DNA of 64,000 nucleotides. Origin: an uncultured Clostridia bacterium (GTDB lineage: Bacteria > Bacillota > Clostridia > TANB77 > UBA1234). Of the stretch, positions 34,934-43,631 are shown piece by piece. The translations under genes were made by a program, and so were the position numbers. The stretch is taken from NCBI GenBank assembly GCA_934169745.1, contig CAKPOE010000002.1, positions 124,001-188,000 on the forward strand. The letters are read 5' to 3'. The number at the start of each line of letters is the position of its first letter. Within the stretch, counting starts at the first letter, position 1. The notes under the pieces were generated by a model. The model searched no databases and had not been told where the DNA came from. It saw nothing but the letters and a program-made list of their open reading frames with translations.

Positions 34934-35635
34934 TTAATCTTTTCTCTTTCCAAAGAATCTAAGTAGTTTTAGGAATAAGTTAACGAAGTCTAGGTATAAT
35001 GCTAATGCTCCCCAAGTTACTACTCGTGTTGAAACATCTTCATCTTCTACATTCATACTTTCCGAGTAAGCTTTGATTTTTTGGACGTCATACGCTGTTA
35101 TGCCTACGAATATAACTATTCCAATTGCTGAAATTATAAAGCTTAGCATATTATTCATTATAAATATGTTTACAATTCCTGCTATTATTAGTCCAATTAG
35201 TGCCATAAAAAGGATATTACCTATCTTCGATAAATCACATTTTGTTACTTTTCCATAAGCCGCTGCACATATAAACATCCCTGCTGTTATGAAGAATGTA
35301 GTGTAAATGGAAGATATTTCATATAATAAAAATATCGTTGATAATGTTATTCCGTTTACAATAGCATACATAATAAATGATACTCTGCAAGCATTTGCAC
35401 CCATATTATTAATGTTCCAACTAAGTATTATTACCACTGCCAATTCTGCAATTGCCCATATTGGCCAAGATCTAATTGTAAATACCAATACTTCTGGGAT
35501 GCTCACTACCATCAATGACGTAAGACCTGTTATTGCCAAACCCAATGTCATCATTAAAAATACTCTCTCCATTATTTTTGAAAAATCGATAGTGTTACTT
35601 CTTTCTTGAATTACTGGATTTTCATCACCTATCAT
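34934..35635 (-). CDS. Bax inhibitor-1/YccA-family membrane protein
   Basis: 233 residues from the ATG at 35635, set by GAGGTGATT. Seven membrane helices and a C-terminal helix matching the family: VSFIMYAIVNGITLSTIFLLY, the conserved DVQKIKAYSE and ALALYLDFVNLFLKLLRFFGKR. BI-1 proteins conduct calcium or interact with FtsH; in bacteria the role is largely unknown. Confidence 0.9.
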   Translation of the reverse strand: MIGDENPVIQERSNTIDFSKIMERVFLMMTLGLAITGLTSLMVVSIPEVLVFTIRSWPIWAIAELAVVIILSWNINNMGANACRVSFIMYAIVNGITLSTIFLLYEISSIYTTFFITAGMFICAAAYGKVTKCDLSKIGNILFMALIGLIIAGIVNIFIMNNMLSFIISAIGIVIFVGITAYDVQKIKAYSESMNVEDEDVSTRVVTWGALALYLDFVNLFLKLLRFFGKRKD

Positions 35636-35687
35636 ATAAATCACCTCTTGATTAAAATTTTACCATACTTTGGATAAAAAATCAATT

Positions 35688-36542
35688 TTACCATCCTGCT
35701 ATGTCTAGTTCTTTTTCAAATTTTGAATCTATTTTTCGGTTATACACCTTTTCGTATATACAGACTTTTTCGCTATAATCTTTCTCACACATTTCTTTTT
35801 TTCTTTCGTGCATTTCTTTTTGTATATCTGGATAAATTGGAGGTAAAACATGTAGTTTGTATTTTATTTTCTTAAATCCATCGGGTCCAATCTCATTTGT
35901 TTCATTCATTTCTATGAAGCATGGTACTATTGGCACGTTAAATTTACACGCATAATGGTATGCCCCAATTCGTGGTGTTCTAGGCCTTTTATAATTAAAC
36001 CACATTTCTTGTTCTGGGTATATTAGCACATAGCCATTTCTGTCAAAAATATGCTTTAATGTTGGCTCAAAATTCTTTGATAAATATTCTGTATTCATAG
36101 AAAGCGGAATTGTATAACAATTTTTTAGCAAAAATCCAATTGTACCTGGCATTTTCATATTAGTTTCTTGCACAACTATATATAAATCTTTTTCTTTATT
36201 TATCTTACACATTAAATACCTTATTATTGTATTATCTATTTTACTAAAATGATTACATGTTATTATCGCTCCACTAGGCAAGTTCTGTATATTTTCAACA
36301 CCTATTATTTCTGTATCTTTATTAACATCCAACGTAATTTTCTCAGCCATTTTTCTCGCTATATTTGCTTTTATTCTATTTACGGGTCTTCTTCTCAAAG
36401 TATCAAAATGCACAATTATTTTCTGGCGTTCAGCTTCCGTTAATTGTGGATCTCCAACTTCTGCTTTTTCGTTGTATTTACCATTCTCTATATTTTTACT
36501 TATATTTTCAACAACAGCAAGTCTATCAACAGCTTTGGTCAT
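35688..36542 (-). CDS. PlsC-type 1-acyl-glycerol-phosphate acyltransferase family protein
   Basis: 284 residues. The H-X4-D motif is NHFSKID, followed by the substrate motif IYPEQEMW and a PFIE-like PCFIEMNE. It transfers acyl chains to a lipid or glycolipid. It is the last gene of the operon tetR-acyltransferase-GT8-GT8-acyltransferase (39643 to 35688). GGGGGAAAAT precedes the ATG. The long N terminus (about 80 residues) is unlike short PlsC. Confidence 0.82.
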   Translation of the reverse strand: MTKAVDRLAVVENISKNIENGKYNEKAEVGDPQLTEAERQKIIVHFDTLRRRPVNRIKANIARKMAEKITLDVNKDTEIIGVENIQNLPSGAIITCNHFSKIDNTIIRYLMCKINKEKDLYIVVQETNMKMPGTIGFLLKNCYTIPLSMNTEYLSKNFEPTLKHIFDRNGYVLIYPEQEMWFNYKRPRTPRIGAYHYACKFNVPIVPCFIEMNETNEIGPDGFKKIKYKLHVLPPIYPDIQKEMHERKKEMCEKDYSEKVCIYEKVYNRKIDSKFEKELDIAGW

Positions 36543-36563
36543 ATTTTCCCCCTATTTAATATT

Positions 36564-37529
36564 TTACACTCTAACTGTATCAAAATAATTTTCACCAAGT
36601 ACACTATTAAAAGTATTCTCTGAGTTAATTATCCTTTCACTATGCTCAACCAATTTCTCACCGGCCAAATTATCATTAATCATTTGTTCTTTTGTATAAC
36701 TCTCTTTCATCTTTAACATATCATTATAGAATGAGCTTTTTTGCGCATATTCCCAGAAAAACTTTTCATACTGAACTCCATCGTAGTGCCAAGGCTTTTG
36801 GAACATATTATAATGTATTAAGTGTAAATCTTCATCAGAAAAACTATTATCTTCTACAGGCATCCTGTCCCAACCTTTATGAATATATTTTACCTTCCCT
36901 TTGCACAAATAATTTAAGTAATCTTGATCTGGTGCTATTGTATCAAAATTATATGTACTCAATAGATGAACAAATTTATCTTCAATTTTTTCTTCTCTAA
37001 ATTTCTCTAAATTCATAACCAATATACCCGAATTAAAGTACTTGTTTGGTTCTAGTCCAAGTGCAACTTCTGAATACTTTTTAAAGCTTTCATTGCCATT
37101 TACAACATCATCTGTTATTGCACCAACCAAATTATCTCCCAAGTCTTCAAAATATAGTTTGGCAATATCATCTATTACAACAATATCCGCATCAAGATAT
37201 AGTGCTTTTTCATAGTCTGGGAAAAGCGATGGTATAAATATTCTATAATATATAGAGTTCGAATAATAATCTCTGAGTCTTAATGATAGGTCTTCAGATA
37301 TTTCCTTTATTTTGTCATTTACATCTGCAAATTCAATTTTAAAATTATCCGTTTCCATTCTTTTAAGTGTATCAACATTTTCATTGCTTAGTCCAGAATT
37401 TAATATTATTGTTTTGTAATTATAGTTAGTAGACGAATTGTCTATTAAAGAATGTAGTGCAACCGTTAAAAACGGAACATAGTTATCATCTGTTGAAAAG
37501 AATATTGGTATTTCTCTATTATTTTTCAT
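36564..37529 (-). CDS. Glycosyltransferase family 8 protein
   Basis: 321 residues. IPIFFSTDDNYVPFLTVALHSL, DADIVVIDDIAKLY (the DxD metal site) and KYFNSGILVMNLEKFRE are typical of GT8, followed by YHPxN-like HLIHYNMFQKPWHY. GT8 enzymes transfer galactose or glucose from UDP-sugars to lipopolysaccharide cores or wall polymers. It follows the next GT8 gene by 4 bases. The C-terminal 40 residues are polar. Confidence 0.9.
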   Translation of the reverse strand: MKNNREIPIFFSTDDNYVPFLTVALHSLIDNSSTNYNYKTIILNSGLSNENVDTLKRMETDNFKIEFADVNDKIKEISEDLSLRLRDYYSNSIYYRIFIPSLFPDYEKALYLDADIVVIDDIAKLYFEDLGDNLVGAITDDVVNGNESFKKYSEVALGLEPNKYFNSGILVMNLEKFREEKIEDKFVHLLSTYNFDTIAPDQDYLNYLCKGKVKYIHKGWDRMPVEDNSFSDEDLHLIHYNMFQKPWHYDGVQYEKFFWEYAQKSSFYNDMLKMKESYTKEQMINDNLAGEKLVEHSERIINSENTFNSVLGENYFDTVRV

Positions 37530-37533
37530 ATTA

Positions 37534-38346
37534 CTAATTCTCTCCTTTTACTTTTAAATATTCATCAAGTACGTCATCAAAATCGTTTATTTTATATATT
37601 TCATGTATTTCATTCACATTCCAAGGCTTTATATTAAGTGTATGAAACCATGGCCAAAATTTTATTGTCATACTAAAATGTCTTATTACCGTATCATCAC
37701 TTCTTTGTTTTTGTTCATTGTATTTTCGTGGCAAATAATATTTTGCCTTACACACTTCATTTAAAGCTGTTTGATCAGGGAGTAGCATCTTCTTTTCCAT
37801 ACACATTTTTCTACAATTGTTAAGCGAATTGTTTTCTCTCATCTTTTTTAAATTCATCAATAGTACACCTGAGTTTATGTATTTTCTATCAATGAACCAC
37901 ATTCCAAAATAATCCTTTGCTGCTGCAAATTCATAATTGTCAATATTAGTATCATATAATTCTTTTATATCTTTATAGCATACAATGTCGGTATCCAAGT
38001 ACAAAATTTTATCTGGTAATTCTTCGATTTTATCAGCAAATAATCTTAAGAAAATATATGGTGTATAATGAGTAGTCATATTTACTGTGTTCATCATTTC
38101 TTCTCTAAACATTTCTGTTATATCTACCAACACTACGTTACTTTCAGGATTTTTCTTTTTAACAATTTCATCTAATTTGTTAATTTGTATTTGGTCAATC
38201 GGTACATATCTTTCATCAACATCTCTCAAGTCTGCTGTAACAACATACATGTTTACTGGTTCTTGCAAATACTTTATCATTGATATTGTAGATATCAACA
38301 AACCATCATACATCTTGTTATTTCCGCAAAGCATTACATTAATCAT
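37534..38346 (-). CDS. Glycosyltransferase family 8 protein
   Basis: 270 residues from the ATG at 38346. GT8 motifs are CGNNKMYDGLLISTISM, LDTDIVCYKDIKEL (DxD) and KYINSGVLLMNLKKMRE, ending in VIRHFSMTIKFWPWFH. A second, divergent GT8 in the same operon suggests two successive sugars on one acceptor. It overlaps the acyltransferase 3' end by 8 bases. Confidence 0.88.
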   Translation of the reverse strand: MINVMLCGNNKMYDGLLISTISMIKYLQEPVNMYVVTADLRDVDERYVPIDQIQINKLDEIVKKKNPESNVVLVDITEMFREEMMNTVNMTTHYTPYIFLRLFADKIEELPDKILYLDTDIVCYKDIKELYDTNIDNYEFAAAKDYFGMWFIDRKYINSGVLLMNLKKMRENNSLNNCRKMCMEKKMLLPDQTALNEVCKAKYYLPRKYNEQKQRSDDTVIRHFSMTIKFWPWFHTLNIKPWNVNEIHEIYKINDFDDVLDEYLKVKGEN

Positions 38347-39127
38347 AGACTTTATCAACCACCTTACTATATTTTATTACCTCAACATTACTATTTTTTG
38401 CCCTTTCACACATTTGACCATACACCTTATTTCTCAAGTCTTCCTTTTTTTGAGCAACATTTAATTTATCATCTGCAAAAAATGGGCCATCGATGTAACC
38501 AACTATACGTGGACGTTTTCTGCCTTTCCATTTTTGATATGTTATTGTCATAGAAAATGTTGGTACATTCATTTCTACTGGATATTTAAATGACGTAGCT
38601 TTGTAATTTCTTATTTTTGTATAATACTGCCACACATGTGCTTCTGGGTATATCGCAACCACGTTCTTATTAATTATCTTTTGCTTTATTGTTTTCATGA
38701 AATTTCTACTGCTCTCTAAATCACCTGGTACTGGTATCGCTCCCAACATTTTAGTCACATCTCCTAAGACAGGTAATGAAACATTATCCGGATTTGCAAT
38801 TATAAAGCTTTTCTTTGGAAATGTTGAAAGTGATGGTAAAAGCACATCAGCAACCGTCTGAGTATGATTGATATATATGAAATATCCTTGATCTCTGTAT
38901 TTTTTTAATATATCTCTACCTTTTAGTTTGTATCTAAACTTTACTTTCACGTACAAGTAAGCAATCGGTGTTGCAACCAATCTGTATAGCACAAACGCAG
39001 CTACATTCCAAAAAATATTTTTAGGTGCATAATTATATCTTCCAGTAATCTTTTTTGCTTTAACATCACTACCAGCAAAATCATCATTTAGTTCATCAGT
39101 ATAAAAAATCTCTTTTTGAGGTTTCAT
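38339..39127 (-). CDS. PlsC-like acyltransferase
   Basis: 262 residues. A membrane-proximal hydrophobic segment (NVAAFVLYRLVATPIAYLYV), then the H-X4-D motif INHTQTVADVLLP, FIANPDNVSLP and IYPEAHVWQYYT. It is probably a glycolipid or lysolipid acyltransferase. It is the first structural gene after tetR, 3 bases on, and overlaps the following GT8 gene. Confidence 0.8.
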   Translation of the reverse strand: MKPQKEIFYTDELNDDFAGSDVKAKKITGRYNYAPKNIFWNVAAFVLYRLVATPIAYLYVKVKFRYKLKGRDILKKYRDQGYFIYINHTQTVADVLLPSLSTFPKKSFIIANPDNVSLPVLGDVTKMLGAIPVPGDLESSRNFMKTIKQKIINKNVVAIYPEAHVWQYYTKIRNYKATSFKYPVEMNVPTFSMTITYQKWKGRKRPRIVGYIDGPFFADDKLNVAQKKEDLRNKVYGQMCERAKNSNVEVIKYSKVVDKVYD

Positions 39128-39130
39128 AAA

Positions 39131-39643
39131 TCACCCTACCACATTTGTAATCTTTAGAATATTATTACCTAATATAAGTGACACTAATTCTCTTGCTTTT
39201 TCTGTTGCATTCTTAACACTTAGACCTTGCTCTTCATAAGCACTTTCAATAAAAGATGTTAATTTTTCTAAGAAATTATTAACTCTTTCTTTTATCTTTT
39301 TGTTCCACAATGATTGAGCAATAAAGTCATATAGAATTCTATAAGTATCATTTTCTTCATCATAAATATTTTTAAAATATAACTTTATCTCTTTAACTTT
39401 ATCTTTACTATTTTTTGTCTTTTCATTAAGTTTTTCCAAAAACGCCTTGCTGAAATCATCTAAAACATTTTCCATTAAACATTCTTTAGTTCTGTAATGA
39501 TATGTTAATTGTCCAACTACTGTTCCCGCTTTTTGAGCTATATCTCTCATTGATATTAACGAATAACCCTTGCTTGCAAGTAGCTCATATGTGGCTTGTT
39601 TTATCTTGTCTTTCGTGCTTTGCATACGCGACAAACGAAACAT
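39131..39643 (-). CDS. TetR-family transcriptional regulator
   Basis: 170 residues. The N-terminal HTH is plain: KDKIKQATYELLASKGYSLISMRDIAQKAGTVVGQLTYHYRTKE. A helical ligand domain follows. As first gene of the glycolipid operon it probably represses its own operon; the ligand may be a lipid or membrane-active compound (inference). ATAGGAGGAATAAAT precedes the ATG. Confidence 0.9.
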   Translation of the reverse strand: MFRLSRMQSTKDKIKQATYELLASKGYSLISMRDIAQKAGTVVGQLTYHYRTKECLMENVLDDFSKAFLEKLNEKTKNSKDKVKEIKLYFKNIYDEENDTYRILYDFIAQSLWNKKIKERVNNFLEKLTSFIESAYEEQGLSVKNATEKARELVSLILGNNILKITNVVG

Positions 39644-39780
39644 ATTTATTCCTCCTATATCACATTAGTACAAGCGTCCTAATTATAGTATATCTGTTGA
39701 TTTTTGTCAAATTCTGACCGATTACTCATTCATATTTTAAACATAAACGCCCCTATTTTCTTGAAAAATTCGTGAAAATA

Positions 39781-39809
39781 TTGTACAAAATTAATTTTAT
39801 TGCTAAAAT
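39781..39809 (+). promoter_or_regulatory. Promoter of the DUF308 gene
   Basis: TTGTAC (39781-39786), a 17-base spacer and TAAAAT (39804-39809), shortly before AAAGGAGGA. Confidence 0.5.
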
Positions 39810-39833
39810 TAATTCATAAAGGAGGAATAATTT

Positions 39834-40376
39834 ATGGAAAAATTCTTAAAAAAAGGAAGTTTTGTTTCAATTTTAACATCTCTAGTTATACTAGCAGTTG
39901 GTGTCTTAATGATTTGTAACCCTGATGTTGTTACAAGTATTGTCGGCTATGTTATTGGCGGTGTGTTTGTAGTTCTTGGAGTTTACAAGGTTATAAATTA
40001 TTTCGTTTCAAAAGGCAAATATGATTTTTATAATTACGATTTAGTATATGGTATTTTAGCAATAGTTTTAGGAATAATAGTAATGCTTTGCATGAATAGC
40101 ATTACATCTTTGTTAAGAATAATGATTGGTATTTGGATTTTATATAGTGGTCTACTAAGACTTACATTCTCGTTTAAATTGAAAAAATTCTATGTAGACT
40201 CTTGGGTATTCTCATTAGTTGCTTCAATCCTTATGATTGTTGCAGGATTATTTGTAACACTTTATCAAGGTACAATTTTAGTAGCACTTGGTTTTGTTAT
40301 GGTATTCTGTTCAATCATGGACATTATTGAAGAAATAATATTTATGAAAAATGTAGACAAATTATTAAAAGACTAG
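39834..40376 (+). CDS. DUF308/HdeD-like membrane protein
   Basis: 180 residues with six membrane helices in three pairs (SILTSLVILAVGVLMICNP, VVTSIVGYVIGGVFVVLGVYKV and so on). This repeated-helix-pair layout is that of HdeD/DUF308 proteins, linked to acid stress in enterobacteria; in Bacillota the role is unknown. Single gene with own promoter and terminator. Confidence 0.8.
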   Translation: MEKFLKKGSFVSILTSLVILAVGVLMICNPDVVTSIVGYVIGGVFVVLGVYKVINYFVSKGKYDFYNYDLVYGILAIVLGIIVMLCMNSITSLLRIMIGIWILYSGLLRLTFSFKLKKFYVDSWVFSLVASILMIVAGLFVTLYQGTILVALGFVMVFCSIMDIIEEIIFMKNVDKLLKD

Positions 40377-40380
40377 GCTA

Positions 40381-40409
40381 AATGCGAGTTGACAAATTCA
40401 ACTCGCATT
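40381..40409 (+). terminator. Terminator of the DUF308 gene
   Basis: AATGCGAGTTGA (40381-40392) pairs with TCAACTCGCATT (40398-40409), followed by ATTTTTTT. Confidence 0.85.
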
Positions 40410-40484
40410 ATTTTTTTGCCTTCGCATTACTCATCGTAACGCATATCGAAAAAACGCATATTATGTAATGTGGAGGTGAAAACT

Positions 40485-41282
40485 GTGTACTGGTTTGAAA
40501 ATCTAAGTCCAGTAATTCAAGCTTTGCTTGCAACCACATTTACATGGTTTGTAACTATGCTTGGTGCATTAGTAGTATGTTTTTTCAAAGAACCAAACAA
40601 AAAAATACTTGATACCATTCTAGGGTTTAGTGCTGGTGTAATGATTGCTGCCGCATTCTGGTCTCTTCTTATTCCATCCTTAGAATTATCTCAAGAACTT
40701 GGCTACATAGAATGGCTAATTCCGAGTATTGGTTTTGCAGTTGGCGGTTTATTTGTTTTATTATCAGACAAATTTCTTGATAAGGTTTTAAAGCATAGAA
40801 AAGATATTATAAGTGCTTCTTCTCTAAAAAGAAGTATCTTATTAGTCGGAGCTATTACAATTCATAATATACCTGAAGGAATGGCTATCGGTGTGGCTTT
40901 TGGTGGAATCGCAAGTGGAATTCCTGGCGTAACACTAATTGGTGCTATTATGCTAGCTTTAGGTATAGGAATTCAAAACTTTCCAGAAGGTGCTGCTGTC
41001 TCACTTCCTCTTAGAACAGAGGGCTTTTCGAGACTAAAAAGCTTCCTTATAGGGCAGGCATCTGCATTAGTAGAACCAATTTCTGCTGTAATTGGTGTAA
41101 TTCTTGTTTTAGCAATCAGAAACGTCTTACCATTCCTACTTGCCTTTGCAGCAGGTGCAATGATTATAGTCGTAGCAAGAGAACTACTTCCAGAATCAAT
41201 TAAGGATAATAAGAATTTAGCCACTCTTGGTTTAATCTGTGGTTTTCTATTGATGATGATATTAGATGTAGCTCTTGGATAA
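40485..41282 (+). CDS. ZIP-family metal transporter
   Basis: 265 residues from the GTG at 40485, chosen because GGAGGTGAAAACT precedes it; the ATG at 40470 has no site. Eight membrane helices. Metal motifs HNIPEGMAIGVAFGG (helix 4) and QNFPEGAAVSLPL (helix 5) are intact. It imports divalent zinc or iron. The histidine-rich loop common in ZIPs is short here. A second ZIP is at 52979. Confidence 0.92.
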   Translation: MYWFENLSPVIQALLATTFTWFVTMLGALVVCFFKEPNKKILDTILGFSAGVMIAAAFWSLLIPSLELSQELGYIEWLIPSIGFAVGGLFVLLSDKFLDKVLKHRKDIISASSLKRSILLVGAITIHNIPEGMAIGVAFGGIASGIPGVTLIGAIMLALGIGIQNFPEGAAVSLPLRTEGFSRLKSFLIGQASALVEPISAVIGVILVLAIRNVLPFLLAFAAGAMIIVVARELLPESIKDNKNLATLGLICGFLLMMILDVALG

Positions 41283-41405
41283 TTTATCTAACATGGCTAT
41301 ATGGTGGTGAATTTCATACATTCTCCACTATATAGCGAGATTTTTAAGATGAAAACGGAAATTCAAATTAAAATTCTCGCCTACAAAAAATATTTTTCAA
41401 AAATA

Positions 41406-41435
41406 TTGACAAGTACATACAAATTATGCTATTAT
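41406..41435 (+). promoter_or_regulatory. Promoter of the tRNA-Arg gene
   Basis: TTGACA (41406-41411), an 18-base spacer and TATTAT (41430-41435), with the tRNA starting 18 bases later. Confidence 0.65.
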
Positions 41436-41452
41436 AAATGTTGTTCGGTTAT

Positions 41453-41529
<77 letters not shown>

Positions 41530-41536
41530 AACCAAT

Positions 41537-41566
41537 AAAAAGAGTTCCTTTTGGAACTCTTTTTTA
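41537..41566. terminator. Bidirectional terminator after tRNA-Arg
   Basis: AGAGTTCC (41541-41548), loop TTTT, GGAACTCT (41553-41560), with A-run and T-run on either side. It also serves the convergent dacF gene. Confidence 0.88.
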
Positions 41567-41590
41567 ATTACTTTCATTTGAAATTATTAA

Positions 41591-42886
41591 TTACCTAAAT
41601 CTCCTATTGTACCTATATACGTTATATGCAGTCTTTTTTCTGCGCTTTGATTTATTCCAAACTCTAACCACAAATAGCAATGTAGCCAGAATTCCAAATA
41701 TAATCAAAGTTTTTCCAATCACTTTAAATATTCCAAGTATAACGTCTGCCTTTTTTTCTACATCATTACTTGCTATTAAGTTTATTGTATAATCTTTGTC
41801 ATAAATGTGATATGTCGCTTTTCCAAGCACTTCTCCCTTCGATACCGGTGCTGTGATGTTTTCGTCGATTTCAATTATAGGTTCAAACTTCTCATACAAG
41901 TCATCTCTATCAATTGTTGTTGTTAATCCTTTTTCTGTAACAAGTTCTACTGTATTCTTGTCTTTTATTGCGTCTTTCACTTCTACAGATTTTATTATTG
42001 TGTTCTCTTCCACTATTGTGTTTGAAACCACTTGTTCAAATCCGTATTCAAATAAAGCTTTAGCATCAGTGTAGCGATAACTAACACCTGTCTCATCTTG
42101 ACCTGCACCAAGAATAACACATATTAACGATGTGTTATCTTTTTCAGCACTTGCTACCAAGCAGTTTTTAGCTGGTGTTGTAAATCCTGTTTTTATGCCA
42201 GTTGCATATTGATAGTAATAATTTTTCTTACCAGAACTAGAATTTGGCACAATCAATTGGTTTGAATTCAAAAAATATCTGTCATCAGTACTATATTTGT
42301 TACTTGCGGGTAATCTAAATCGGATTGTACTTACTAATTCTCTAAACTCCGGAAAATTATCCATTGCATACTTTGCAAATATTGCTAAATCATATGCACA
42401 TGAATAATGATTTTCATCATGCAAACCATTAGCATTTACAAAATGAGTATTCTGGGCTCCCAACTCTTTAGCTCTTGTATTCATCATTGTTGCGAAACTA
42501 TCAAGTGACCCACCTATGTGTTCAGCTAAAACATTTGCAGCATCATTTCCAGAGCATATAAGCAAACACTTTAATAAATTTTCAACTGAGATTTCTTCGT
42601 CAACCTGGATATTGGCTATACTTCCTCCTATTGGAACGCTCATTATGGCTTTGTAGCTTGCCTTTACCGTTTCATCCATCTTGCAATTTTCAAGTGTTAA
42701 TATAGCTGTAAGTATCTTAGTTGTACTTGCTGGATAGGCCTTATCATAGGCATTCTTTTCATATAATATTCTTCCTGTATCTGCATCTATTAAAATTGCC
42801 TCGGGACTATTAACCGTAACGGCAAATATATTTGTTGGTATCAACAAAATTATTAATGTTAGTAGTATGTATATATATTTTCTCAT
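41591..42886 (-). CDS. D-alanyl-D-alanine carboxypeptidase (DacF/PBP5 type)
   Basis: 431 residues from the ATG at 42886. After a signal peptide, the active-site motifs are SxxK in YPASTTKILTAI, SGN in LICSGNDAAN, and KTG in ATGIKTGFTTPA. A C-terminal beta domain (residues about 290-380) and a final membrane helix (TLIIFGILATLLFVV) with basic tail anchor it outside the membrane. It trims the terminal D-Ala of peptidoglycan stem peptides. GGAGGTAAGTG precedes the start. Confidence 0.93.
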   Translation of the reverse strand: MRKYIYILLTLIILLIPTNIFAVTVNSPEAILIDADTGRILYEKNAYDKAYPASTTKILTAILTLENCKMDETVKASYKAIMSVPIGGSIANIQVDEEISVENLLKCLLICSGNDAANVLAEHIGGSLDSFATMMNTRAKELGAQNTHFVNANGLHDENHYSCAYDLAIFAKYAMDNFPEFRELVSTIRFRLPASNKYSTDDRYFLNSNQLIVPNSSSGKKNYYYQYATGIKTGFTTPAKNCLVASAEKDNTSLICVILGAGQDETGVSYRYTDAKALFEYGFEQVVSNTIVEENTIIKSVEVKDAIKDKNTVELVTEKGLTTTIDRDDLYEKFEPIIEIDENITAPVSKGEVLGKATYHIYDKDYTINLIASNDVEKKADVILGIFKVIGKTLIIFGILATLLFVVRVWNKSKRRKKTAYNVYRYNRRFR

Positions 42887-43068
42887 CACTTACCTCCATG
42901 CAACTATTGTATACAAAAGCCAAACAAAAAACAACACATTTTGTATATTGGACGACAAATTATTTTAAAATGTGCCAGCTTCGCAAATAATTCGTATCCA
43001 AAATTAATTTATTAACTATACATTTCAATTTCAATGATATATAATAATAGCAGTGATTGGAGGTATTT

Positions 43069-43617
43069 ATGAATGATAAAGTAAAGTACATTTTTGTACT
43101 AGGGGTCTTTATCATCTTAAGTATTATTGGATTTTTTTTACTACCACAAGATGAAATTATTATTCAGTCATCTAGTGATCGACAAATTGAAACTGAATAT
43201 ATTTTTGTACATATTGAGGGATGTGTGCAAAATCCCGGATTATTCAAAATAGAAAAAGGAACAAGACTTTACGAACTTATTGATATTGCTGGTGGAGAAA
43301 CAGAAGATGCAGATTTGTCAAAAATAAATCTTGCAAGTATTTTGGTTGATACTCAAAAAATCTATGTACCAGCCATTACAATATATTCAGAAAATGATGA
43401 AAACAGCACGGATTATTCGCACAACAAACTCGTAAACATTAACACTGCAACTTCTTCCGAACTTCAGACATTAAACGGTATTGGACCAAGTATGGCAGAA
43501 AGAATTATAAAATATCGTGAGCAAAATGGTGGTTTCACACAAATTGATGACATTATGAAAGTAGAAGGTATTGGCGAAAGTAAATTTAATAAAATAAAAG
43601 AAAATATTACAATTTAG
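43069..43617 (+). CDS. comEA: ComEA-type DNA-binding competence protein
   Basis: 182 residues from the ATG at 43069, set by GGAGGTATTT. There is one N-terminal membrane helix (YIFVLGVFIILSIIGFFLL). A SLBB-like domain follows (HIEGCVQNPGLFKIEKGTRLYELI), then two helix-hairpin-helix motifs (VNINTATSSELQTLNGIGPSMAERII; DIMKVEGIGESKFNKI). It binds incoming DNA at the cell surface. No comEB/comEC follows; the next gene is a nucleoside phosphorylase 14 bases on, which would fit use of DNA as food. Confidence 0.88.
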   Translation: MNDKVKYIFVLGVFIILSIIGFFLLPQDEIIIQSSSDRQIETEYIFVHIEGCVQNPGLFKIEKGTRLYELIDIAGGETEDADLSKINLASILVDTQKIYVPAITIYSENDENSTDYSHNKLVNINTATSSELQTLNGIGPSMAERIIKYREQNGGFTQIDDIMKVEGIGESKFNKIKENITI

Positions 43618-43631
43618 GAGGGTTGGTTTAT

